NCBI RefSeq assembly: GCF_040256395.1
Contig: NZ_CP158300.1
Coordinates: 1 to 64,000 of the forward strand
From: Deinococcus sonorensis KR-87
Lineage (GTDB): Bacteria; Deinococcota; Deinococci; Deinococcales; Deinococcaceae
Direction of reading: 5' to 3'
Length of the DNA stretch: 64,000 nucleotides
The notes beneath the pieces were generated by a model. That model worked only from the letters and a program-made list of their open reading frames with translations, searched no databases and was not told the origin of the DNA. Positions 46,401-53,708 of the stretch are shown one piece after another. Each line of letters starts with the position of its first letter. Within the stretch, counting starts at the first letter, position 1. Made by a program: the position numbers and the translations under genes.

Positions 46401-46577
46401 CAGGTAGATGGTCACGTACAGCACCGGCACCAGCAGGATGATCAGGGTGGCCAGCCACATCAGCGGATAGCGCCACATGCGCCGCTCGAACACCGAGAGC
46501 TGACGCAGTTCGGCGCCCAGGCCAGGGCGCGGTGAGGGGGCCGGGGAGCCGTCCGGGGGCGAGGAGGGGGGCGTCAT
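43452..46577 (-). CDS. YhgE/Pip-family membrane protein with very long heptad-repeat region
   Basis: Large envelope protein of the YhgE/Pip family (ABC-2-like architecture). One N-terminal span (PLMWLATLIILLVPVLYVTI) leads to an extracellular region with ALPVGLSNEDAGTTARG and DVYFALSLPRDFSQKAIAG, both Pip-domain landmarks. From about residue 185 to 815 the sequence is a seven-residue repeat of the form L-x-x-G-A-x-x (for example GAGQLADGAGTLQNGARQLQ). Five C-terminal spans follow. At 1,041 residues it is longer than the classical Pip and YhgE proteins (about 775-900). ATG 46577 is chosen over GTG 46586 because the -10 box overlaps the GTG. Possible export or envelope role; function in the host unknown. 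Confidence 0.88.
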   Translation of the reverse strand: MTPPSSPPDGSPAPSPRPGLGAELRQLSVFERRMWRYPLMWLATLIILLVPVLYVTIYLGSVWDPYGNLKALPVGLSNEDAGTTARGRTYHLGHDLVQSLTDDPPVHLVRYPTQAAAEAAVRRGDVYFALSLPRDFSQKAIAGNSSQHGLINLYTAQGTSYFASRVGSSVAGSVAQRLNDQLGSNRWQVVQRSLTDVQKGFQDIRTATGQLRDGAGQLADGAGTLQNGARQLQHGAEQAASGSQQLHTGAEALAGGVGQLTGGTTNLSAGLRQLQAAAPGAAQLKPLQQGAARLSSGAAELQGGLGQLGAGATRLAGGAASLNAGVAQVNSGAGQLSAQLPQLSRGLGQLKTGASQLADGAATLQTGATRLNTGAGELAGQLPALQSGLGQLKGGADQLSSGAASVNAGATRLNGGAAQLAARVPDLVGGLEQLSSGAGQLVKGSGELSGGAAQVNAGAQTLASRLPQLQDGLHQARTGADQLQTGAGQLAGGATTLAAGVKGNLLAPAALKTGSAQLAGGATSLDTGTRALAGALAQLEGGAADATRGAATLAAGTAQLQTGAGQLSTGAQALAGGLTQARQGAGALATGSTQLASGATALATGARQLQAGAATLAGRLAEAQQGATRAVSGAKQLSTGADQLASGAGKLQQGARTLATQTGVAAQGASKAAAGAAALAAGTGQLQQGSAQLQSGAAALASNLNTARTGAGTLASGAKALQTGVTTLASGNVRIKEALTTITGQLPAQAELQRLNDGAGALSARSGDLAGGVAQLASGAARLSSGSADLQDGATRLRDGLSQLYTRIPSRTEQLGGDPAGLSASVQVVERSTATVRTNGVAFAPYFMALSLWVGVTLTTFIFPYLQLAESTRPTRQGARLLRKLAVPAVVVVAQSLVVVLGVHLLGVPFQNPGGVLLTAAVASLTFLTLVLALIMLLGDAGRILSLILLVLQLAASGGSYPVELSSVFFQRIHALVPVTDAVNAFRAAIFGSYDGQYLGFVLRMLLILAISTAVALLLGRRRWRYVPDDQFKPLLYVDPT
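44130..46020 (-). repeat. Heptad-repeat coding region of Pip-like gene
   Basis: About 1.9 kb of degenerate 21-bp units, recognisable by recurring CAGCTG and GCCGGC-type motifs, encoding GAxxLxxG heptads. Units are similar but not identical, so the array is old or diversified. Confidence 0.8.
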
Positions 46578-46584
46578 GCTGCTC

Positions 46585-46613
46585 ACTCTGCTCGCTTATT
46601 GACACTTTGTCAA
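46585..46613 (-). promoter_or_regulatory. Leaderless promoter of Pip-like gene
   Basis: On the minus strand TTGACA (46608-46613), 17-base spacer, CAGAGT (46585-46590), then seven bases to ATG 46577. The -35 overlaps the first operator at 46600-46612. Confidence 0.6.
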
Positions 46614-46627
46614 GTGACAGAATGTCA
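46600..46627. promoter_or_regulatory. Twin TetR operators between Pip-like and tetR genes
   Basis: Two copies of TGACA-N3-TGTCA: 46600-46612 (centre CTT) and 46615-46627 (centre GAA). Their centres are 15 bp apart. The first overlaps the -35 of the minus-strand promoter, the second the -35 (GTGACA, 46614-46619) of the plus-strand promoter. Confidence 0.8.
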
Positions 46628-46642
46628 GAGATGCGCTACAGT
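46614..46642 (+). promoter_or_regulatory. Leaderless promoter of tetR
   Basis: GTGACA (46614-46619), 17-base spacer, TACAGT (46637-46642), then six bases to ATG 46649. No Shine-Dalgarno sequence is available, so translation is probably leaderless. Confidence 0.6.
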
Positions 46643-46648
46643 GAAGCC

Positions 46649-47257
46649 ATGACCGCACCGGCCTCCCGCAGACGCCTGCCCTCCGCGGACCGGCGCCATC
46701 AGATTCTGGAAGCCGCCGCCGCCCTGTTCGTGCAGCGCGGCTTTGAGGCCGTCAGCATGGCCGACATCGCGGGCGCGCTCGGAGTTTCGCGGCCCACCAT
46801 CTACAGCTACTTCGCCAGCCCCGAGGCGGTGCTGGACGCGCTGCTGGAGGAGCGAATGCAGCAGCTGTGGGCGCGGCTCGCGCCGCTGCTTCAGGGCTCC
46901 TCAGACCACGGCCAGCGGCCAGCGCCGCAGCTGTTCGCCACGGTCTTCCGCTTCCTGCTGGAAGAGCGTGCGGAGCTGGCCCTGCTGCGCTGTGGCGGCG
47001 GCCCGAGCTTTCAGACGCGGCGAACCGCCTTCCTGGCCACCCTGGCCCAGCGCATCGAGCCGCAGCGGCCCGCCAGCATGAGCCGGCTGCCGCACCTCCT
47101 GCTGATCGTCACCACGCTGCTGGAGGGGATGGCCTTCACCGACCTGACCGGCACCCCACTGACCGGAGACGCGCTGGCCAGCAGCCTCGACACCTTCATC
47201 CGGGGGGGCATCGAGGCACTGCAGCGCGAGCAGGACGGTCACACCCCGCCCGGCTGA
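46649..47257 (+). CDS. TetR/AcrR-family regulator, probable repressor of Pip-like gene
   Basis: HTH: RRHQILEAAAALFVQRGFEA, then VSMADIAGALGVSRPTIYSY and FASPEAVLDALLEERM. The ATG at 46649 is supported by the -10 six bases upstream and gives 202 residues. The C-terminal ligand domain (FRFLLEERAELALLRCGGG) is typical in size. The gene is divergent from the Pip-like gene, and twin operators lie between the overlapping promoters, so the protein probably represses both. It ends four bases before the convergent carboxypeptidase gene. Confidence 0.92.
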   Translation: MTAPASRRRLPSADRRHQILEAAAALFVQRGFEAVSMADIAGALGVSRPTIYSYFASPEAVLDALLEERMQQLWARLAPLLQGSSDHGQRPAPQLFATVFRFLLEERAELALLRCGGGPSFQTRRTAFLATLAQRIEPQRPASMSRLPHLLLIVTTLLEGMAFTDLTGTPLTGDALASSLDTFIRGGIEALQREQDGHTPPG

Positions 47258-47261
47258 CGCT

Positions 47262-49154
47262 TCAGCCGAGGTGCTGCACCGCCGCCTCGCACACGGCGAG
47301 GTGCGCGCGGACGAACATCGCGAAGTGCTGCCCGTAAATGGTCTCGTCCGGGGCCTCGGTGATCACCTGCAGCGGGCACAGCATGCCCGGCCGCTCCATC
47401 AGGATGAACGGCAGCCCCCCGATCAGCTGGTAGTGCGGCGGGCTGACGTGGGCGGCGCTGGCACGGCAGGCGCGCTGGGCGTGGGCCACCACGTCCGGCT
47501 CCTGACCCAGCCGCCGGGCGATGGTTCCGGCGAGGTCGCGCGCCTCCTGTTCCAGGCCGGGCCAGTACCAGACGATGGTCAGGAAGCCCACCGGCAGCGC
47601 CCACGACTCGAAGCCGTAGGGCGCGTAACCGCTGTAGGGCCGGGTCCACTCATGGGCCGGATAACCGTGCAGGTTCAGCTGCAGGCGGGCGCCGCTCGCC
47701 TGGGCCGCCTGCACCAGCGCCCGCGTCTCGAAGCGCGGCTCGGCCAGCCGCTGCCGCGACTCCAGGTCGTCACCGAGCGAGGTGTAGCGGGCCGCGTGGT
47801 GCATGTGCTCCGGATTCAGCTGAATCAGGGCGCGGTGCAGCGCCGCCCCGTCCGGGTTCAGCAGCGGCAGCACCGCGAACGGGCGCTGGGTGGCGGCCAG
47901 CGCCGAAATGAACCGCAGCGCGGCCACCGGCCCGGTGGTCTCGTTGGCGTGCTGCCCGCCGGTGACCAGCACGCCACCCGCCGAGCCGGGCCGCAGCACG
48001 CCCGGCACCGGCCGGCCGTTCACGCTGTGGCCCAGGACGCGCCACTCCAGGTCCAGCCGCCCGGCCTCGGCCCGCGCCTGTGCCCACAGGGCTTCCGGGC
48101 TCCACGGCCGGTCCGGCTGGCCGGCCGGGGCCGAGCCCTGATCGCGGCCCCAGGCGCGGCGGCCAGCAGCCTCCTCGTCCGGCCCGGTGCCTTCCTCCCA
48201 GGGGTCCAGCACCACCTGCACGCGGCTGTCCTGGCCGGGTGCGCTGCACACCACCGGCACGATCCGGCCCGGCTGCAGGCTGCGGTCCTGGTGGGCCACA
48301 CCCCGGTGCCGCTTCAGCGCGTCCAGCGTGCCGAAGTACAGCTCCTCGCTGAGCGCCTCGGTCATGCTGACGCGCTCATCCAGCACCTCAAGCGGCAGGT
48401 CCGGCTCCGAGACGTGCAGCGTGGCCGACAGGTTGCGGAACACCGGCAGCCCGGGGCGGCGGTCGGCCAGGACCAGCAGTTCCGGCATCACCACCTCGCA
48501 GTACCAGTCCCAGCACAGCTCCCCGTCGGTGGGCAGCGGACGGTCATAGACCAGCTCGCCGGCGGCCATCACGCGCAGCCAGCCGGTCGGGGACGGCAGG
48601 CGCCGGCCATCCGGAGACGGGCGGTTGTGCAGCGGCACGAAACACTCGCCGCGCCACACCTCCTGCCCGGCCCGGAACAGCGCCGCCGTGTAGCGGGACG
48701 CCGCGTCGCCCGGCTGGAAGTCGGCGGTGACGCCCTCCTGCTCCAGCAGCGCCGCGAGCGGATACAGCTCCTGCAGAAAGCGGCTCGGCTGCTCCGGCGA
48801 GGCGAGCGGGTACTGCACGCTCAGCCGGTCGGCCTGCAGGCGCCGCCACAGCGGGCGCACCTCCTCGCTCAGCCAGAAATAGCCGGGCTTGTAGGCGCTG
48901 CGGACCCGCACGGTGCCCGGCTGGCCACGGTCGCGCAGCTGCGCCTGCAGGCTGCCGGAGAGCAGGCCGCGCAGGTCCGGCGACTCCGACACCCAGGCCT
49001 GCACCCGCAGCGGCCCCGGCATGGCGCGGAGCGTCTGGAAGGTCTCCAGCAGCCGCGTGCCCTCCCAGGGAAACTGCGCCTGCCAGACGTGGCGGGCCGG
49101 GCCGGGCCGGGTGGAGTCGAGGCGGAGGGCGTGCCGTTCTGGGTCATGGGTCAT
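47262..49154 (-). CDS. M14-family zinc carboxypeptidase-like protein with large N-terminal region
   Basis: Probable cytoplasmic metallo-carboxypeptidase or amidase. GVLVTGGQHANETTGPVAAL at about residue 400 holds the HxxE zinc ligands; FAVLPLLNPDGAALHRAL and LQLNLHGYPAHEWTRPYSG (third His) fit the M14 succinylglutamate-desuccinylase/carboxypeptidase pattern. The first 370 residues are not recognised and make it about twice the size of the catalytic domain. The ATG at 49154 has GGAG upstream and overlaps the permease stop (ATGA); this gives 630 residues. Last gene of the peptide-uptake run, so it probably acts on imported peptides. No signal peptide. Confidence 0.8.
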   Translation of the reverse strand: MTHDPERHALRLDSTRPGPARHVWQAQFPWEGTRLLETFQTLRAMPGPLRVQAWVSESPDLRGLLSGSLQAQLRDRGQPGTVRVRSAYKPGYFWLSEEVRPLWRRLQADRLSVQYPLASPEQPSRFLQELYPLAALLEQEGVTADFQPGDAASRYTAALFRAGQEVWRGECFVPLHNRPSPDGRRLPSPTGWLRVMAAGELVYDRPLPTDGELCWDWYCEVVMPELLVLADRRPGLPVFRNLSATLHVSEPDLPLEVLDERVSMTEALSEELYFGTLDALKRHRGVAHQDRSLQPGRIVPVVCSAPGQDSRVQVVLDPWEEGTGPDEEAAGRRAWGRDQGSAPAGQPDRPWSPEALWAQARAEAGRLDLEWRVLGHSVNGRPVPGVLRPGSAGGVLVTGGQHANETTGPVAALRFISALAATQRPFAVLPLLNPDGAALHRALIQLNPEHMHHAARYTSLGDDLESRQRLAEPRFETRALVQAAQASGARLQLNLHGYPAHEWTRPYSGYAPYGFESWALPVGFLTIVWYWPGLEQEARDLAGTIARRLGQEPDVVAHAQRACRASAAHVSPPHYQLIGGLPFILMERPGMLCPLQVITEAPDETIYGQHFAMFVRAHLAVCEAAVQHLG

Positions 49155-50017
49155 GTGCGTCTCCGGTGCGGGTCGAGGCGGTCGCGGAACCAGTCGCCCA
49201 GCAGGTTGAAGCCCAGCACCGTCACGGTGATGGCCACGCCGGGAAACACCGACACCCACCAGGCGGTCTGCAGGTACGTGCGGCCATCGGCCAGCATGCC
49301 GCCCCACGAGGGAATCTGCGGGTCCACGCCCAGGCCCAGAAAGGTCAGGCCGGACTCCAGCAGGATGTTGTTGGCGACGTTCAGGGTGGCCAGCACCACG
49401 ATCGGGCCGATGGCGTTGGGAATGATGTGCCGCAGCATCAGCCGGCTGTCGCCGGCGCCGAGCGCCTGGGCCGCCTGCACGTACTCCTGCTCGCGCAGCG
49501 CCAGCACCTGCCCGCGCACCACCCGCGCGTACTGAGCCCACTGCGACACCACCATCACCGCGATCAGCTTCCACAGGCCCGGCCCGATGATGGCGATGAC
49601 CGTGATGGCCAGCAGGATGAAGGGGAAGGCCAGCTGCACGTCCGCCAGGCGCATCAGCACGGCCCCGACCGTGGCGCGGTAGTAGCCGGCCAGCAGGCCC
49701 AGCAGCGTGCCGATCAGCGCGGAGAGCACCACCGACACCAGCCCGACCGTCAGCGAGATGCGCCCGCCGTACACCACCCGCGACAGCACGTCGCGGCCGA
49801 TCGGGTCGGTGCCGAGCGGATGGGCGCCGGAAAAGGTGGGCGGCTGCAGCCGGGCCGACAGGTCCATCACATCGGTGCCGGCCGGGAACAGCACGCCGGC
49901 CAGCAGCACCAGCAGCACCACCGCCCCGGTGATCAGCACGCCGAACAGCAGGTCGGCGGTCAGCCGCACTCGTGGGCGTCGGCGGGCCGGGGCCACCACG
50001 GAGGGAGGCGTCGTCAT
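49151..50017 (-). CDS. Peptide-type ABC transporter permease (DppC/OppC-like)
   Basis: Inner-membrane subunit of importer A in the peptide island. One span (LLFGVLITGAVVLLVLLAGV) precedes the OppC signature HPLGTDPIGRDVLSRVVYGG. RISLTVGLVSVVLSALIGTL, the EAA-like VQAAQALGAGDSRLMLRHII and the closing FNLLGDWFRDRLDP are all typical. Length of 288 residues is normal. GGAG precedes the ATG, one base after the DppB-like stop. It overlaps the M14 carboxypeptidase downstream. Confidence 0.93.
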   Translation of the reverse strand: MTTPPSVVAPARRRPRVRLTADLLFGVLITGAVVLLVLLAGVLFPAGTDVMDLSARLQPPTFSGAHPLGTDPIGRDVLSRVVYGGRISLTVGLVSVVLSALIGTLLGLLAGYYRATVGAVLMRLADVQLAFPFILLAITVIAIIGPGLWKLIAVMVVSQWAQYARVVRGQVLALREQEYVQAAQALGAGDSRLMLRHIIPNAIGPIVVLATLNVANNILLESGLTFLGLGVDPQIPSWGGMLADGRTYLQTAWWVSVFPGVAITVTVLGFNLLGDWFRDRLDPHRRRT

Positions 50018-50018
50018 G

Positions 50019-50942
50019 TCACTCCATCCGCACGCGCGGGTCGAACAGGCCGTAGGACAGGTCCACCAGCAGGTTCACCAGCACCACGAACAGCGCCAGC
50101 ACCGTCACGGTGCCCTGCAGCACCGGATAATCGCGGTTGGCGATGGCCTGCAGCGCCAGCGACCCCAGGCCCGGCCACGCGAACACCTGCTCCACCACCA
50201 CCACGCCGCCGATCAGGCCGCCGAACTGCAGCCCGATGAAGGTGATGACCGGGATGGCTGTGTTGCGCAGCGCGTGCTTGTACAGCACGGTGCGCTCCGA
50301 CAGGCCCTTGCTGCGCGCCACCGTGACGTACTGGCTCTGCAGCACCTCCAGCAGCGAGGCGCGCAGCAGCCGCAGGGTGGTGCTGGTCAGGATCAGGCCG
50401 ATGGTCAGGCTCGGCAGCACCAGCGAGGCGGCATTCTCGTACCCGGATGGGGGCAGCCAGCGCAACAGCACCCCGAACACCAGCACCAGCATGATGCCCA
50501 GCCAGAAGTTCGGAAACGACAGCCCCAGCAGCGACACGAAGCGGATCAGGTGATCGGCGGGCCGCCCCTGATGCACGGCGGCGTACATGCCGAGCGGCAG
50601 GGAGATGGCCAGCGAGATGACCAGGGAGCAGAACGCCAGCAGCAGGGTGGGCGGCATCGCCTGAGCAATCAGGCTGCGGACCGGCGTGCTGCCCCGGAAG
50701 CTGGTGCCGAAGTTTCCGGTCACGATGCCGCCCAGAAAGTGGCCGTACTGCACCAGAAACGGCTGGTCCAGCCCCAGGGCTTTTCGGATGTCGCGCAGCT
50801 GCTCGGTGGTGGGCGCCGACGCTCCCTGGAACTGGGCCACCGCCGGATCGCCGGAGAAGCGCAGCATGATCGCCACCACCAGCGTCACGAACACGATCAC
50901 CAGCAGCGCCTGCAGCAGCTGCGAGACGAGGTACCGTGCCAC
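50019..50942 (-). CDS. Peptide-type ABC transporter permease (DppB/OppB-like)
   Basis: Partner membrane subunit. The N-terminus MARYLVSQLLQALLVIVFVT and DIRKALGLDQPFLVQYGHFL are DppB hallmarks; VARSKGLSERTVLYKHALRN is the EAA loop and VEQVFAWPGLGSLALQAI the family's FxxPGxG segment. It ends VDLSYGLFDPRVRME, as usual. Length is 307 residues. The GTG start at 50942 follows the binding-protein stop by six bases. Part of the same transcript. Confidence 0.93.
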   Translation of the reverse strand: MARYLVSQLLQALLVIVFVTLVVAIMLRFSGDPAVAQFQGASAPTTEQLRDIRKALGLDQPFLVQYGHFLGGIVTGNFGTSFRGSTPVRSLIAQAMPPTLLLAFCSLVISLAISLPLGMYAAVHQGRPADHLIRFVSLLGLSFPNFWLGIMLVLVFGVLLRWLPPSGYENAASLVLPSLTIGLILTSTTLRLLRASLLEVLQSQYVTVARSKGLSERTVLYKHALRNTAIPVITFIGLQFGGLIGGVVVVEQVFAWPGLGSLALQAIANRDYPVLQGTVTVLALFVVLVNLLVDLSYGLFDPRVRME

Positions 50943-50948
50943 GCCCGC

Positions 50949-52454
50949 TCACTTCACGCTGACGGTCTGCAGGTGCAGCAGGCTGTCGCTGGGCGCCTGG
51001 AAGCCCTGCACCCGTTTGTTCACGCCCCACAGGTCCTGCTGGTTATAGAGCGGGATGTCGGTGGCCAGATCGTGGGTCATGGTGGCGATCTGGCGCAGGA
51101 GGGTGAGCCGCTGCGGCTGGCTGGCGAGCGTGTGCTGCTTGTCCAGCAGCGCGTCGAGCTGCTTGTTCTTGAGGTTGGCGTTCCAGAACTGGCCGCTGTG
51201 GTAGAGCAGGTAGGCGGTGTTGTCGAAGTCGAAGGTCCAGCCGCCCCAGCCCATCTGGTAGGCGTTGCTGGTCTTGTTCTTGGGAATGATGTCGCTGTAG
51301 AAGGTGTTGGTCTCGTAGGGCTTCAGATCGGCCTTGAGCCCGACGGCCTGGAAGAAGCCGGCCACTGCCTGCGCCACCTCCCGGAACACCGCGTCCGTGC
51401 CGATGAAGTCAATGCCGATGCTGGTGCCGGGCTTCACGCCCGCCTCGGCCAGCAGCGCCTTGGCCTTGGCCGGATCGTAGGGGTAAGACTTCAGGCTCGG
51501 ATCGAAGCCGAAGCTCTTGGACGACTGCATCGCCGCGATGGGGCTGCCGTAGCCCTGCAGGATCGACTTGATGATGGCGTCCCGGTCCACCGCGTAGTTG
51601 AGCGCCTGCCGCACCCGCAGGTCACTGGTGGGACCGTGCGAGGTGTTCAGGCGCAGCGACTGCACCGTGGGGCTGGGGACCGCCTGCAGCGTCAGCTTGC
51701 TGTCGCCCTTGATGGTCGCCACCTGCGCCACCGGAATGCCGGCGGCGATGTCCACCCGGCCCGCCTGCAGCTCCGCCACGCGGGTGGACGGTTCCTCGAT
51801 GAAGCGGTAGGTGACGTTCGCCACCTTCGGCGCGCCGCCCCAGTAGCCTTTGAAGGCGGTCAGCCGCATCGATTCGCCGTTCTTGTACGACACGAAGCTG
51901 AAGGGGCCCGTCCCGACCGGGTGGGTGTCGAAGTAGGCGTCACCCTTGCTCTTGATGTAGGCGGGCGGCACGATCATGGCCCCGTACCCGGCCAGCTTGG
52001 TCAGCAGCACCGGGTCCGGCTGCGACAGCAGGAAATCCACGGTGGTCGCATTGACCACCTTCACCGACTTGATGCTGTTGTAGTTGGCCTGCTGCGGTCC
52101 CTTCTTGCCTTCCGGCCCCAGCAGCCGGTCGAAGCTGAACTTCACAGCGGCGGCGTTGAACGGCTCGCCGTCATGGAATTTCACGCCCTGCCGCAGGGTG
52201 AAGCGCAGGGTGGTGGGCGTGACATACGTCCATTTGGTGGCGAGGCCCGGCTGCAGCTTCAGGTCCGGCCCGCGCTGGATCAGCCCGTCGAAGATGTTGT
52301 GCGCCACGCTGCCCCACGCCACCAGAAAGGTGTCGATCGGGTCCCAGCTCTGCGGGTCCTGGGCAATGGCGACCGTCAGGGTGCTGCCCTGGGCGAGTGA
52401 CAGGGACGTGGTGGCCAACGCGGCCGTGACCAGCAGGGCGTTCATTCGTGCCAT
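50949..52454 (-). CDS. Peptide-type ABC transporter substrate-binding protein (SBP_bac_5)
   Basis: Extracytoplasmic binding protein of importer A. The signal peptide is MNALLVTAALATTSLSLAQG. IAQDPQSWDPIDTFLVAWGS, TPTTLRFTLRQGVKFHDGEP and FNAAAVKFSFDRLLGPEGKK are the family's N-terminal blocks. PVGTGPFSFVSYKNGESMRL and VRQALNYAVDRDAIIKSILQ follow later. 501 residues is usual. AGGAGGAGTT lies just before the ATG. Family members bind di/oligopeptides but also nickel, sugars and glutathione; a peptidase on each side favours peptides. Confidence 0.92.
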   Translation of the reverse strand: MARMNALLVTAALATTSLSLAQGSTLTVAIAQDPQSWDPIDTFLVAWGSVAHNIFDGLIQRGPDLKLQPGLATKWTYVTPTTLRFTLRQGVKFHDGEPFNAAAVKFSFDRLLGPEGKKGPQQANYNSIKSVKVVNATTVDFLLSQPDPVLLTKLAGYGAMIVPPAYIKSKGDAYFDTHPVGTGPFSFVSYKNGESMRLTAFKGYWGGAPKVANVTYRFIEEPSTRVAELQAGRVDIAAGIPVAQVATIKGDSKLTLQAVPSPTVQSLRLNTSHGPTSDLRVRQALNYAVDRDAIIKSILQGYGSPIAAMQSSKSFGFDPSLKSYPYDPAKAKALLAEAGVKPGTSIGIDFIGTDAVFREVAQAVAGFFQAVGLKADLKPYETNTFYSDIIPKNKTSNAYQMGWGGWTFDFDNTAYLLYHSGQFWNANLKNKQLDALLDKQHTLASQPQRLTLLRQIATMTHDLATDIPLYNQQDLWGVNKRVQGFQAPSDSLLHLQTVSVK

Positions 52455-52529
52455 AACTCCTCCTGCGGAGTGACAACGGCGCCGGGAAGCGCCACACGGG
52501 GCGGGCCAGGATCCTGGATGCAGCGGGCG

Positions 52530-53654
52530 TCAGCGGTCCAGCCGCGCCTCCTCCAGCGCCACGAAGCGCAGTTCCATGTCCGGCAGGTCCTCCATGAACG
52601 CCTGCAGCAGCCGCTGCGCGCCCTCCAGGTCCTGCAGGTCCAGCACCTCCACCGGGCTGTGGGTGTAGCGGTTGATCACCGAGACGGCTCCGGTGGGAAT
52701 GCCGCCGCCCACGTACTGCAGCGCGCCCGCGTCGGTGCCGATGCCCTTGAGCACCTCCGGCTGCACCGCCAGCCCGCGCCGCTCGGCCGCCGCGAGCAGC
52801 CCGCGCCGCACCGCCGGGTGCGCGAGGGTGGAGAAGTCCATCACCTTCACGGTCGGCCCGGCCCCAATCTGGAGGCGGCCGGTGCCGGTGTCGGGGGTGT
52901 CGTCGGCGGCCGTCATGTCGAAGGCCAGCGCCACGTCCGCCTGCACATGGCGGGCCAGCGCCTCCACGCCGCGCAGCCCCACCTCCTCCTGCACCGAGAA
53001 CACCGCCACCAGCGTCACCGGGGGCGGGGTGTCACGGTACGCTTCCAGCAGGCCCAGCAGCACGGCGCAGCCGGCCCGGTCGTCCAGGGCGTGTGCGGTG
53101 TAGCGCCCGCTGCCGCGCCCGAGTTCCTGCAGCTCACCGGCGAAGCCCACCGGGTCGCCCACCCGGACGCCCATGGCGTTCGCCTCATCGGCGCTGCGGG
53201 CACCGACGTCCACATACAGCTGGGCATACGGCGTGATGGTCTTGCGGTCCTCGTCGGTGAGCAGGTGGGCGCTCTTGGTGCCGATGACGCCCGGCAGCCG
53301 CCCGGCGTCGCTGCGGACCCACACCCGCTGCGCCGGCAGAATCCGGTCGTCCAGGCCGCCCACCTTCTCCAGGCGCAGGAAGCCACTCGCCTCGATCTTG
53401 TGCACCACGAAGCCGATCTCGTCCATGTGCGACGAGATCAGGCAGCGGCGGGCGTCCGGCTGGGCCGCCTCGCGGGTGGCCACCACATTGCCGAAGGCGT
53501 CCACCACCAGCGTGTCGCACAGCGGGCGGGCGGCCTCCACGATCCGGCGGATCACGTCCTCCTCGGCGCCGCTGGGACCCGTGACGTCCACCAGGCGGCG
53601 CAGGTGAGACAGCACGGACGAGAACTCGGTGTCGGTGGGGTGAGCTGTGGTCAT
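52530..53654 (-). CDS. M42-family metallo-aminopeptidase
   Basis: Cytoplasmic dizinc aminopeptidase (TET/glutamyl-aminopeptidase type, usually a dodecamer). Zinc ligands and catalytic residues are in ISSHMDEIGFVV, AHALDDRAGCAVLLG, FSVQEEVGLRGVEA (catalytic Glu-Glu), ALAFDMTAADDT and NRYTHSPVEV (last His). VTGPSGAEEDV at the start is the M42 entry motif. The ATG at 53654 is chosen because GGAG lies five bases upstream; this gives 374 residues. It is set between two substrate-binding protein genes of the peptide island, so it probably trims imported peptides. Confidence 0.93.
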   Translation of the reverse strand: MTTAHPTDTEFSSVLSHLRRLVDVTGPSGAEEDVIRRIVEAARPLCDTLVVDAFGNVVATREAAQPDARRCLISSHMDEIGFVVHKIEASGFLRLEKVGGLDDRILPAQRVWVRSDAGRLPGVIGTKSAHLLTDEDRKTITPYAQLYVDVGARSADEANAMGVRVGDPVGFAGELQELGRGSGRYTAHALDDRAGCAVLLGLLEAYRDTPPPVTLVAVFSVQEEVGLRGVEALARHVQADVALAFDMTAADDTPDTGTGRLQIGAGPTVKVMDFSTLAHPAVRRGLLAAAERRGLAVQPEVLKGIGTDAGALQYVGGGIPTGAVSVINRYTHSPVEVLDLQDLEGAQRLLQAFMEDLPDMELRFVALEEARLDR

Positions 53655-53708
53655 GACATCTCCAGCAGCGTCGTCAGGACGCGGGGTGAGGGGCAAAAGA
53701 GGCGCAAG

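Noticed and set aside
43452..46577. 'Phage infection protein' as a sign of a prophage
   Set aside because: The family name comes from a phage receptor role in lactococci. There are no phage structural, integrase or lysis genes in the window.
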